Shown here piece by piece: positions 1 through 8,837 of a stretch of DNA of 64,000 nt. A program made the position numbers and the translations under genes. Numbering within the stretch: the stretch's first letter is position 1; each line of letters starts with the position of its first letter. The notes under the pieces were generated by a model, which was given only the letters and a program-made list of their open reading frames with translations, was not told the origin of the DNA and did no database searches. Source of the stretch: Bacteroidota bacterium (lineage in GTDB: Bacteria; Bacteroidota; Ignavibacteria; Palsa-1295); NCBI GenBank assembly GCA_021324735.1, contig JAJPIO010000007.1:243364-307363 (forward strand). The letters are read 5' to 3'.

Positions 1-2
1 GC

Positions 3-458
3 ATACATGCTCCATTCCGGCTTTCGACTTCTCGACGGTTGCCATTCACTGCGCACTTTGGTGATACCATCCATTTTACCGTCTGCTTTACCGCTCGCGA
101 TACCAACGAGTACGCGGATTCTATAACGCTCGCGATCGGATGCAACACGATGAGTATCCCGGTGAGCGGCAAAGCATTCGGCCCGCTGAATGGCATTGCA
201 AGCTATGCGGAAGCTTCTCAATCTATCGTGGCGTATCCCGATCCGGCCAGTGCGATCGTAAAAGCTGCATTGCCCGTAAACGAAGCGATCAAATCGCTCG
301 AGGTGCTCGATAATAACGATCGAGCGTGGCAACCAGCATACAAACTAAATGGGACCGAGCTTAATGTAGATCTGAAGCAGTTGCCAGCGGGATCGTATTA
401 TTTACGGATCGTGAATGTAACAGGCAAGCATTATCTTGCCAAATTCACAAAAGAATAG
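3..458 (+). CDS. C-terminal part of a secreted T9SS-sorted protein (5' truncated by window edge)
   Basis: The frame is open to the first bases of the window, so the gene begins upstream and the TTG at 39 in the ORF track is probably not its start. The last 80 or so residues have the layout of a type IX secretion type A sorting domain: a YPDPAS motif, a short strand region, LPAGSYYLRIVN and a basic end (AKFTKE). In this family the domain directs export across the outer membrane and is then removed. The preceding residues look like beta-rich repeat material with no recognisable function. The gene ends 3 bp from the stop of the convergent gene. Confidence 0.8.
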   Translation: MHAPFRLSTSRRLPFTAHFGDTIHFTVCFTARDTNEYADSITLAIGCNTMSIPVSGKAFGPLNGIASYAEASQSIVAYPDPASAIVKAALPVNEAIKSLEVLDNNDRAWQPAYKLNGTELNVDLKQLPAGSYYLRIVNVTGKHYLAKFTKE

Positions 459-461
459 CGT

Positions 462-1559
462 TCATTCTTTCGCTAAGATCGCCTCGTGCACTACCGCTTC
501 GCGGTGCTGGGTATCCCAGGTGCGAAATATATAGAGATTATCGGAAGAAGTGGCTTCGACTGTCGTTCGGTCGTTCACTTGCTTTTTCGCTGTTTTACCA
601 TGCGATGCCCGCTCTAAAAAACTTCGCACAGCATCTTCATCGGGCGGAGTCGATTGTACAGCGTTCGTAAGGATTGCCTCTGCACCTGCCGCGCGAAGAA
701 GCTTCGGCCACATAGAGAGAAAAAGTGCATGTGAGCCATAGATATCGCTCGCCACGATCTTGTCCCCGATCGCATAGACGTATCCGACCGCATTCTTATC
801 GTCTTCTGCAATATCCTTCAAATGTTTTTCGAAGGCATGTTCCCGATCTTTGAGAGACGTTGCTTCGAGCGCAAGTTCGAGGCTCGTCGGTGAAGCATTT
901 TGGGTCACGCTATCGCGAAGGACGGTGGTGAGTCCGTGCTGTACGTTCGAGACATCACCCCACACCGATTCCTGCGCCGGATCGGTCGTACCGAATGGAA
1001 GGATCGGCGTTTGCACCGATTCGAACAGCTCGAGCTGCGACGAATCAGGCGCGGTGAGGCCGCCAAGATGTGGCGTCAGTAACTGACTTGTTAGGTCGTG
1101 CCGAGCAACGATACGCATGTGCGGCAACGGCGCCATCCAATGTGACGAGCTGAATGTTTCGAGCGGCTCTGCACCACGTTTCGTCGAGCGTCCCTTCTCG
1201 ATACAGTAGACATTCAACGCATAGGAGGTCGTGTGTGGCGCGATGATCTGATCGTCCTGCACCATGCGATCTTGCTGGCCGCCTTTAATAAGGTCGGTCG
1301 ATTGTACGAAGAGATCGGTATCCGAGCGGTTCTCGATCCATAACGTCTGGCTGTTATTCTCGTGAATGACTGCGGAACCTCGTTCGAGCGCTTGTTCCAG
1401 CGTGAGATAAGGATGCTCTATGGTGCTGGGCCCATCAAGAAGCCATATCGTGAGAGCGCCGTACGAAAAGGGGCCACTCACTGAAAGCGAGTCACCCCCC
1501 GCAAATGCAACGCGAGTTACAACGATCAACAGTAAAACGATGAATCCGCTCTTCACCAC
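462..1559 (-). CDS. ARPP-1 (DUF6569) family secreted protein
   Basis: This 365-residue protein begins with a signal peptide (hydrophobic residues 5-20, ending near AFAGG). The middle carries hallmarks of the ARPP-1/DUF6569 domain: an IENRSDTDLFV strand, then GGQQDRMVQDDQIIAP and a VYCIEKGRS-like segment. I recognise the family from these motifs. Its biochemical role is not established; it is named for association with ADP-ribosylglycohydrolase/phosphatase genes. No such partner is adjacent here, so the function is open. It reads leftward, convergent with the T9SS fragment, and probably has its own promoter in the 250 bp before the next gene. Confidence 0.7.
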   Translation of the reverse strand: MVKSGFIVLLLIVVTRVAFAGGDSLSVSGPFSYGALTIWLLDGPSTIEHPYLTLEQALERGSAVIHENNSQTLWIENRSDTDLFVQSTDLIKGGQQDRMVQDDQIIAPHTTSYALNVYCIEKGRSTKRGAEPLETFSSSHWMAPLPHMRIVARHDLTSQLLTPHLGGLTAPDSSQLELFESVQTPILPFGTTDPAQESVWGDVSNVQHGLTTVLRDSVTQNASPTSLELALEATSLKDREHAFEKHLKDIAEDDKNAVGYVYAIGDKIVASDIYGSHALFLSMWPKLLRAAGAEAILTNAVQSTPPDEDAVRSFLERASHGKTAKKQVNDRTTVEATSSDNLYIFRTWDTQHREAVVHEAILAKE

Positions 1560-1806
1560 CGGGATTGAATGATGCTATTACTTACTCGGCAGGACGCAAA
1601 AAAGTTTGTATTTGCTTGCCACTCAGAATATAATCGTGTATGAACTACTGAATTCACGTTCATAATGGTTGGCAAAGCCTGTTGGAGTCAGCGGTTAGCG
1701 GTAGCTCTGGCGTTTGGTTTGTGACTCCAGGCTAAGCGATGTGTCATCCCACTTACGGTTGCGTTCATTCACGGTTGCGGATGAACTTAAAGAAGGCGAG
1801 TTATCA

Positions 1807-2160
1807 ATGAAAGCCTACTATTGCAAAGGAAGGGCCGGGCATAGCTCTACGATCATTTTGGATACGTATGGATCGTTCGAAAATACGGTAGAAGAATTTA
1901 AACGCCTCTATGGACTTAATCGACTAAAAAGCGTCAATTCGAACGAGTATATGCGGGAGCTTACCAATAGCCGATTGCGACTATTCCGGGATAAGACCAG
2001 ACTCCATCTTAAGTCCAACCCCATGACCGACGATCTGGCTATCGTGCTTACCGAATGGATCGCGCGTCAACCGGGGTTTCGAGCGTTAACGGAAGAAGAA
2101 TCGAAGGCATTGCGCGCTCGCAATGCCTTACCCGTAGAAGAATTTGAATTTCGATACTAG
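1807..2160 (+). CDS. hypothetical protein, about 118 aa
   Basis: I do not recognise this protein. I prefer the ATG at 1807 (MKAYYCKGR) over the TTG at 1714 in the ORF track, because an AGAAGG ribosome-binding site lies about 10 bases before it and the TTG version adds a low-quality 31-residue leader. The protein is small, charged and probably cytoplasmic, with no signal peptide or membrane segment. It ends in an acidic and aromatic tail (EEFEFRY). It stands alone between two leftward genes. Coding quality is fair, but no domain can be named. Confidence 0.55.
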   Translation: MKAYYCKGRAGHSSTIILDTYGSFENTVEEFKRLYGLNRLKSVNSNEYMRELTNSRLRLFRDKTRLHLKSNPMTDDLAIVLTEWIARQPGFRALTEEESKALRARNALPVEEFEFRY

Positions 2161-2265
2161 AATAGTTGTGGAGTGCTTAGTGCTAAGTCCTGATTAATAG
2201 CAAGCCTCCCCACTCGACGATCTTTGTTCAACTGAGGACTTCGAGCTTCGCACTCCGGACTTATT

Positions 2266-3021
2266 TTATTGCACCTCGAAGACGACCTTTAACTGTGCTT
2301 TTTCAGCAAGAGAGTTTGGCTCTTCGCGTTTCATTTTCATCTCGCGGCGCTCTTCTTCCTCTCCTCCGCCGCGGGTAGCTGCTTGCTGCCCTTCTTCACC
2401 AGTTTCAGAGATCGAAACAATATTGCCAACTTTCACGCCCATTTCTTTCGCAATGGCATCCGCTTCTTTGCGTGCCGCTGCGATCGCATTCTTTACTGCT
2501 TCGGCGTGCAACGAACGTCCTTCTGACGCGCTAAAGCTACCGACATTGATCGCGCTGGCGCCATTTTGAGTGGCAAGGTCGATCACGTGAGGAAGATCTT
2601 TTACGTTGTCGATCTCTACTTCGAGCGGAGTATCGAGGCGATAACCAATGATGCGCGTCCCCGCCTGGCCGTATTCCATATTTGGCATGAGGCGAAACGG
2701 CTGCTCCGTAATGTCTTCGGCCTTAATGCCGTCCTTCATAAGCGCATCCTTCAGATGTTTAACGACGTCATTTTGCCGCACGAAGAGTCCGGTTGCGGTC
2801 TGGTCAGCACTCGAAACGGTAAGACCGAGTGACACGCGCTCGGCCGTCGCGGAAGCACTGCCACTCGAGAGCACGGTAATGGTACGGTTCGCCATCATTG
2901 GCGGCATCATAGGAGGCGGCGTCATCACAGTACCCTGCGCATACGCAGTAGTGGAAAAACGTGATGGGAATATTGCAACACTTACGATCGCAACGATCGA
3001 TAATAGTTTGATCTTACTCAT
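2266..3021 (-). CDS. SIMPL (DUF541) domain periplasmic protein
   Basis: The 251-residue protein starts with a signal peptide (MSKIKLLSIVAIVSVAIF, cleavage near AYA). A SIMPL/DUF541 domain follows: the opening strand TITVLSSGSASATAERVSLGLTV, a central segment on paired-variable arguments (GYRLDTPLEVEI), and the helix with EAVKNAIAAARKEADAIAKEMGVKVG. Members are periplasmic or outer-membrane-facing proteins of uncertain function, related to BP26/OMP28. The C-terminus is unusually charged (GGGEEEERREMKMKREE). It is a single gene without an obvious operon partner. Confidence 0.85.
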   Translation of the reverse strand: MSKIKLLSIVAIVSVAIFPSRFSTTAYAQGTVMTPPPMMPPMMANRTITVLSSGSASATAERVSLGLTVSSADQTATGLFVRQNDVVKHLKDALMKDGIKAEDITEQPFRLMPNMEYGQAGTRIIGYRLDTPLEVEIDNVKDLPHVIDLATQNGASAINVGSFSASEGRSLHAEAVKNAIAAARKEADAIAKEMGVKVGNIVSISETGEEGQQAATRGGGEEEERREMKMKREEPNSLAEKAQLKVVFEVQ

Positions 3022-3078
3022 GGTGTATCACAAATTCAAAAAATCAGAACGAGTACGAATGGATCACACGACACAGCT

Positions 3079-3119
3079 ATTCTCATTCGCGATAGACAGC
3101 CATTCTCATTCGCGATAGA
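3079..3119. repeat. two direct copies of an 18-bp sequence in the 3022-3340 intergenic region
   Basis: ATTCTCATTCGCGATAGA occurs at 3079-3096 and again at 3102-3119, a 23-bp period. It sits 60-100 bp upstream of the leftward SIMPL gene in an AT-rich 320-bp gap that separates it from the rightward ATP-grasp gene. It could be a pair of operator sites or simply a short duplication. I see nothing else in this gap beyond presumed promoters. Confidence 0.5.
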
Positions 3120-3340
3120 TTAAACGCGAACAACGAAGATTCATTCGCGCCTCCGGTAAAAAATGAATAGCTCGTACTTCTCACAAATTTTGAGCAAAAA
3201 ACGTTTGTTACACCGTTCGAAGATTTCAAACGAGCACAAACTATTGCGTTCTTCGTATTGTATTTTGATAAACGGAAGATCGCATTCCGCATTCTGTATT
3301 TGTGCGTAAGCGAACGAACTCACCGAATTTCCTGCAATAG

Positions 3341-4426
3341 ATGCCGCGTCAAACCGTCGTCGCGTTACTGTATAACGATATTCCAACCGCTCCGGGAAGC
3401 GATTCCACCGACGATTCCTCGGTCGATCTTTCTCCTGAAGCCTTAGGCTTTACACCGTATTTCGATCTTGAAGATATTCCGGCCGAAGAAGAATACGCTA
3501 AGATCGAAAGTGCACTCGTGGAAGCGGGATATAAAGTAGCGAGCTATAATATCAAGGACCGCTTCGAACGGCTCTTCAAATTTCTTGCGCGCCGCAAGAT
3601 CGACGTCGTCTTTAATTTGGTGGAGTTCTTCCACGGGCGGCCCGAAGAGGAGATGTTGGTCGCATCGTTCTACGATCTCGTGGAAGTGCCCTATACCGGG
3701 GCGCCACCGATCACGCTTGCGAACGCGCAGAATAAACCGCTGGCAAAGTCGATATTGCGGTCCTACGAACTTCCGACGCCGCGCTCGATGACGATCCGCC
3801 ACATGGATGAATTCCGATCACGGCATAGCCTTCGATATCCGCTTATTGTTAAACCGGCATGCGAAGATGGCTCCGGCGGCATCGAGAATGCCAGTATTGT
3901 GACCTCACTTAAAGCGCTACGATCGCGAGTCGAATTTGTGCTTCAGGATTTTAAGATGGATGCGCTCGTGGAGGAATATATAGAAGGCCGCGAACTGAAT
4001 GTTGCAGTGCTCGGAAATGGAGAGAAGCGCCGTGCGCTGCCTATCTCCGAGATCACCTTCGAGGATATGCCCGAGCATCTTTATAAAATAGTCAGCTTCC
4101 AGGCGAAGTGGGACCCGCTCCATGAAGCGTATCATAAGACGATTCCCTCCTGCCCCGCCAGTCTTCCAAAATCGAAAACAGAAGAAGCGCAACGCCTCGC
4201 ACTCAAAGCGACCGAGGCCCTCGGCACTCGCGATTACGCTCGCGTCGATATGCGCATGAATGCCAAAGGTGAGCTTTTTATTTTGGAGGTCAATCCGAAC
4301 CCAAATCTCTCGGAAGGCACCGGGATCGCTCGCAGTGCAGAAGCGGCCGGATTAAAGTTTAAGGACCTTTTGCAAACGATCGTGGAAAGCGCGCTCGAAC
4401 GCGCTAAACGCCGCCAGATGGACTGA
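3341..4426 (+). CDS. ATP-grasp ligase, D-alanine--D-alanine ligase-like
   Basis: This 361-residue cytoplasmic enzyme has the ATP-grasp layout. An N-terminal substrate-binding half contains the KIDVVFNLVEFFHG segment. The ATP lid follows with IVKPACEDGSGGIE, then VEEYIEGRELNVAVLGN, and the metal-binding end reads FILEVNPNPNLSEGTGIARSA. These match the Ddl-related branch (COG1181) that joins a carboxylate to an amine with ATP hydrolysis. The EVNPNPNLS ending differs from the EVNTxPGMT of true cell-wall Ddl, and no mur genes are nearby, so the substrate may not be D-alanine. The ATG start is kept. Family confident; substrate unknown. Confidence 0.75.
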   Translation: MPRQTVVALLYNDIPTAPGSDSTDDSSVDLSPEALGFTPYFDLEDIPAEEEYAKIESALVEAGYKVASYNIKDRFERLFKFLARRKIDVVFNLVEFFHGRPEEEMLVASFYDLVEVPYTGAPPITLANAQNKPLAKSILRSYELPTPRSMTIRHMDEFRSRHSLRYPLIVKPACEDGSGGIENASIVTSLKALRSRVEFVLQDFKMDALVEEYIEGRELNVAVLGNGEKRRALPISEITFEDMPEHLYKIVSFQAKWDPLHEAYHKTIPSCPASLPKSKTEEAQRLALKATEALGTRDYARVDMRMNAKGELFILEVNPNPNLSEGTGIARSAEAAGLKFKDLLQTIVESALERAKRRQMD

Positions 4427-4560
4427 CTTCGGATGGCCTCATCCTGATACCACGCAGGGGAATGTTTTCATGACAATTTCGGTCTCATTGCGATTCGAGT
4501 ATTGAACCGCAGGAATGCAACCATCCTGTCCGTAGCGGTTCCTGATTTTTTGCCGTGTAT

Positions 4561-6663
4561 ATGTCTCGTGCCGTTTCACTTATCTGCACATCGATCGTCG
4601 CAATTGCAGCCGCTATTCTTCCGATGACCGTCCGGTCGCAATGGGCTTCCGATTCCACAACGAACACACCGGTTTGCACGGCGAGTAATGCGCAACAGTA
4701 TCCGAAGATCTGTTCGGATGGCTCCGACGGAGCTATCATTGTTTGGGAAGACATGCGAAGCGGAATTTATCGCGTTTACGCCCAGCGCCTCGATGCAACC
4801 GGCAAGGCAGTGTGGGCCAAGAATGGCATTCCTGTCGCCAGTACCACGACGAACCAACGGTATCCGATCGTTGCTTCTGATAATAATGGTGGCGCCTATG
4901 TCGTCTGGCAGGATTGGCGAAACATCGGTCATGGCATCGACCTCTACGCACAACATATTACAAGTAGCGGTACACTCGCTTTCGATACCACCGGCAAACC
5001 GGTTGCCGATACGACGGGCGATCAAACGAATGCTTCGATCGTAGCCGACGGAGCAGGCAACGCCTTCGTGGTGTGGGAGGATAACCGTGCGGCAAATTCT
5101 TCGCTGGTCCCCGATATCTACGCGAATAAGATCACTCCGACAACTGTCGCCTGGACGCCATTAGGCATCGCCGTTTCCACTCAAACGAATGCACAACGCC
5201 GACCCATGATATGTGATGATGGTACCGGCGGTTGTTATATCGCATGGTCGAACGATGCGACGGTACCTACGTCCGTGTATGCACAACATCTCGATGCCAG
5301 CGGCAACCTTAAGTGGACCACCCCATATGGGCTCGCCGTCTTCCAGGGTGATTATGGTACGAAGAACAGTCGCAATATTTCTATCCGCCGCGATGGCAAC
5401 CAGGTAATGCTTGCATGGGAAATGACCGATATCAATAGTGTGGATGGTCAGGACATCTACGCGAACCGATTGACGTCAACCGGCTCGAAGATCTATTATA
5501 GTCCTGTATCCGTCACCGGTTCGACAGGCGAATGGCTGGGCGACCAGACCTTCCCCATGGTCTTTTCGGATGATTCGGTCGGTACCGGTCAATTTCCATA
5601 TGCCGGAATGATGACCGTCTTCATGGACAATTCCGTTGCACCCCAGGGCATCTCCATGCAGCGCACGCTGGGTGATGGCAATTCACGCTTGCCTTCCAAC
5701 TCCTTGTATAAAGTCTCGACTCCTTCAGTAGGTCTTAACGGGTTCGACGCGGTTCGAGTGGGCAACGGTACACTGCTCGTTGCATGGAACGACGCTCGTA
5801 ACGATACCTGCATTTATGCGCAGTGTTTCGATCGTACGCTAAAGCATTACTTCCCGTCCAATGCTCCAAGCGGATGGGCGCTTCCCGTTTCGGTGCACGC
5901 CGCTTCGAAAGCATCGCAGGTGGCTTTAGCTCCGCGTACCAATGGAGGGATCGCGACCTGGACCGATTATCGTAGCGGTAACGCCGATATTTACGCGCAA
6001 CTTATTTTCAAGGATGGCTCGCTGCCCGTCGAATTGGTATCGTTCAATCTGACCGCTCCGCGCGTAGGAGAGATCGATCTTTCCTGGCAAACAACGAACG
6101 AACTGAACTGCGCGGGATTCGAGATCCAACGGCGCGAGATAGCCGAAGGCCTTGATAATTCCTACACCGTTGTTGCAAGCTACGAGACGGATGGCTCACT
6201 ACGTGGCGCCGGCTCTTCAGGATCCGCACATTACTATGCGTACCGCGATCGTACGGTAGACCCCGCAAAATATGAATACCGGTTGGTCGATATTTCCTAT
6301 GATGGCACACGTCATGCAACCGAGCCAAAACTGATCGATGCGGCACAGATCACCTATGCTGGATTGTGGTCGCTCGGTCAGAACGAGCCGAATCCATTCA
6401 TGACGACGACGGACATACCGATCACGTTAGGCACCGATGCAATGGTCGATCTTACAATCTATGATGTGACCGGACGTGTGGTAGCTATGCCGGTGGGCCA
6501 TATGTATATGACGTCCGGCATGCATACGATCTCGATCGATGCTCGTGCAATGGGCACACAGCCTAATGGTAGTTACATGGTGCGCATGACAGCGACCGAT
6601 CCCGAAGCAGGAACGTTATTGTGGCAATCATTGCATCCACTGATGATCTCGCTGATCCGGTAA
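4561..6663 (+). CDS. secreted repeat protein with T9SS sorting domain
   Basis: A 700-residue secreted protein. I prefer the ATG two codons inside the GTG start of the ORF track, giving MSRAVSLICTSIVAIAAAILP as signal peptide. Residues about 40-480 are repeats built on (V/I)VWxDxR and YAQ(R/H)LDA(S/T)G motifs, each likely a blade or beta-sandwich unit. A fibronectin-like stretch follows (LPVELVSFNLTAP through SWQTTNELNCAGFEIQRRE), then a T9SS type A sorting domain (NEPNPF, LTIYDVTGRVV). It is probably surface-attached or released. Binding partner unknown. It is followed by another T9SS cargo gene on the same strand. Confidence 0.8.
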   Translation: MSRAVSLICTSIVAIAAAILPMTVRSQWASDSTTNTPVCTASNAQQYPKICSDGSDGAIIVWEDMRSGIYRVYAQRLDATGKAVWAKNGIPVASTTTNQRYPIVASDNNGGAYVVWQDWRNIGHGIDLYAQHITSSGTLAFDTTGKPVADTTGDQTNASIVADGAGNAFVVWEDNRAANSSLVPDIYANKITPTTVAWTPLGIAVSTQTNAQRRPMICDDGTGGCYIAWSNDATVPTSVYAQHLDASGNLKWTTPYGLAVFQGDYGTKNSRNISIRRDGNQVMLAWEMTDINSVDGQDIYANRLTSTGSKIYYSPVSVTGSTGEWLGDQTFPMVFSDDSVGTGQFPYAGMMTVFMDNSVAPQGISMQRTLGDGNSRLPSNSLYKVSTPSVGLNGFDAVRVGNGTLLVAWNDARNDTCIYAQCFDRTLKHYFPSNAPSGWALPVSVHAASKASQVALAPRTNGGIATWTDYRSGNADIYAQLIFKDGSLPVELVSFNLTAPRVGEIDLSWQTTNELNCAGFEIQRREIAEGLDNSYTVVASYETDGSLRGAGSSGSAHYYAYRDRTVDPAKYEYRLVDISYDGTRHATEPKLIDAAQITYAGLWSLGQNEPNPFMTTTDIPITLGTDAMVDLTIYDVTGRVVAMPVGHMYMTSGMHTISIDARAMGTQPNGSYMVRMTATDPEAGTLLWQSLHPLMISLIR

Positions 6664-6740
6664 AAGCCGAGGTCCCGCGCTAACTATTCTCGTTGGTTGG
6701 TTTCGCGCTTGGTATATTTGTGTCTTCAACCGAAGCGATT

Positions 6741-8819
6741 ATGACTCGACCGTTTCTCTTTCTACTATTATTGCTTTTGCCGCTCTCTAGCATTGCGCAA
6801 TGGCATGAGCTTCCTGGCCCGGATGCCGGTCGAGCATACGATTTTGCCGGCGTTGCCGGATCGAACTCCCGCCTTTATGCCGCAACAGAGAACGGGGTAG
6901 ATCGCTCCACCGATAACGGACGCTCCTGGCGAGTGATGGGCCTATTGCGGCGAGAAGTGCTGAAGGTCTTACCATTCCAAAATCCAAGTCAGGAGATCGT
7001 ATTCGCTATCGTACGCGATTTCGACAACTGGAGACTCTGCCGATCAAAAGATAGTGCGAAAACATGGGATACTGTTCTAACTTCTGGACTCTCGATGTTG
7101 GAAGTCTTCGAAGACGGGAGCGACATATTACTATGTATTGGCAACACGGTTGATACAGCAGGCGGAGTATATCGCTCGAGCGATCTGGGAAAAACATGGT
7201 CGCATCAGGTACCTAACGCTTCACGCCTATTCTTTACCGATTTTGCATTCGGTAATGGGAATATCTATGGCATCGTATACAACAACGGATTGTGGGTCGT
7301 ACCATCCCATGGCACCATCTGGCAAAAGACCGATTATTCTCATACGGCCTATTCTGTTCGCGTCGTCGGACAAACATTATTAGTAGGTGGCAACGGGCGA
7401 ATTGACATTTCAACGGACAATGGTGTAAGCTGGCTTGCAGTACCCAATATCGAGCTCGATTCCACGAAGGACCCTATCTATACCTTTGCAACAAGCGGAC
7501 TTACCTTTATCGCCTCCGCCCTTTCAACGTATCGCTCGACCGATGGCGCTCGCTCCTGGCAAAATATTCAGGGCACCGGTGGTTTTCCACGCTCGCCCGG
7601 CGCCTGGACCATTAACTTCATCAACGGCCAGTTTATTGCCGGAACGGACGCAGGCGTGGTGACTTCCGTCGATGGCATTACCTGGAGTTATAGCTCCGGA
7701 CTTATCGGCGGCAGTTATGATATTATTTCGAACGACACCACACTCTTTGCAATGACCGCTCGAGGTGTGTTTAAGTCCAACGATCAGGGACCGACCTGGA
7801 TCCCGCCACGTAACGGCAGCGATCTTCTCGACAGCCTCCCAGCTGCTTTCACGACCTTGCCAAGTGGGTTGTATGCGTCGGGCAGCGCTATGTTACCTTC
7901 GGGGTTATGGCGGTGGAATGGCACCCAGTGGATCACCATTACGAATTTACAGAATACCGGCATTTCGGAAGACAGCGGCAATCTTTATCTCGCTCTCGGA
8001 CGCAATGGCCTTGTAACATCGAGCGATAATGGCGTTTCATGGCATGTACCGGCATTTGGTCTTCCGGTCGATACCATGTTGACAGATGCCGTGCTTGCAG
8101 GCGGACGAACGCTTGCATTCGTAAGCAGCGGATATCGAACTACAGAACGCGTTTACTATTCCGATGACCACGGCCTTACCTGGCAACCCTTGAATTCATT
8201 GCCAGCCCATGGACCTGTGCACGGAGTTTTGCGATTGAAGGACGGCAGAATTATCGTGGGCTGTGACAGTGCATTATGTGTATCCACCGATGGTGGTATA
8301 TCCTGGTCCGCAACCCCAGAAAATGTGCGGCAAATCCGACCATTTGCAAACGGCGCCGTTGTTACAACGCTCGACAGCATTTACGTTCTTACAAATAAGG
8401 AGAAGCTTTTGCTGGTAGATTCTGCAACCGGGCATTTAGCAGCCTTTACTAACGATAAGCAATTTGCTTACGCCGCTTCGAACAATCGTGGTATTTGGGC
8501 GACACCCTTAAATTCTCTGCCTCTTTCCGTACCAATCACTCCGCACACGGCGATGACCGCTCGCCTCGAGGTCTACCCAAATCCCGCTACGGATAAGGCG
8601 ACCATCTCGTTCGATCTTCCCGACCGTGAATTTATTTCACTCCGCTTATACGATGAGCGCGGCGTTGCTCAGAGCACTATCTTCAATGGCCTCGCGGGGC
8701 CGGACACTGTAAGCATCCCACTCACATTCGAGAACTTAGCGGATGGAGTATACTTTATTCATTTATCCTCTTCGCAAATAAGTGGAATGGCGAGGATCGT
8801 AATTCGATCGCACGAATAG
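6741..8819 (+). CDS. secreted BNR/sortilin-like beta-propeller protein with T9SS sorting domain
   Basis: I place the start at the ATG at 6741 (MTRPFLFLLLLLLPLSSIAQ), which gives a textbook signal peptide; the upstream start at 6693 adds 16 poor residues. The protein then carries many Asp-box-like repeats such as STDNGRSW, SSDLGKTW, STDNGVSW and SDDHGLTW, typical of BNR/sialidase- or sortilin-type propellers. The last 80 residues are a T9SS type A sorting domain (VYPNPATDKATISFDLP, LRLYDERG, ADGVYFIHLSSS). Asp boxes are structural and do not show sialidase activity; no catalytic residues are evident. Probably a cell-surface or secreted binding protein. Confidence 0.8.
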   Translation: MTRPFLFLLLLLLPLSSIAQWHELPGPDAGRAYDFAGVAGSNSRLYAATENGVDRSTDNGRSWRVMGLLRREVLKVLPFQNPSQEIVFAIVRDFDNWRLCRSKDSAKTWDTVLTSGLSMLEVFEDGSDILLCIGNTVDTAGGVYRSSDLGKTWSHQVPNASRLFFTDFAFGNGNIYGIVYNNGLWVVPSHGTIWQKTDYSHTAYSVRVVGQTLLVGGNGRIDISTDNGVSWLAVPNIELDSTKDPIYTFATSGLTFIASALSTYRSTDGARSWQNIQGTGGFPRSPGAWTINFINGQFIAGTDAGVVTSVDGITWSYSSGLIGGSYDIISNDTTLFAMTARGVFKSNDQGPTWIPPRNGSDLLDSLPAAFTTLPSGLYASGSAMLPSGLWRWNGTQWITITNLQNTGISEDSGNLYLALGRNGLVTSSDNGVSWHVPAFGLPVDTMLTDAVLAGGRTLAFVSSGYRTTERVYYSDDHGLTWQPLNSLPAHGPVHGVLRLKDGRIIVGCDSALCVSTDGGISWSATPENVRQIRPFANGAVVTTLDSIYVLTNKEKLLLVDSATGHLAAFTNDKQFAYAASNNRGIWATPLNSLPLSVPITPHTAMTARLEVYPNPATDKATISFDLPDREFISLRLYDERGVAQSTIFNGLAGPDTVSIPLTFENLADGVYFIHLSSSQISGMARIVIRSHE

Positions 8820-8837
8820 CGATTTTTGCCTAAACAC

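Noticed and set aside
6044-6346. Leftward ORFs across the T9SS genes at 4.5-8.8 kb
   Set aside because: They lie opposite long genes with signal peptides and sorting domains; they have no start signals or family motifs.
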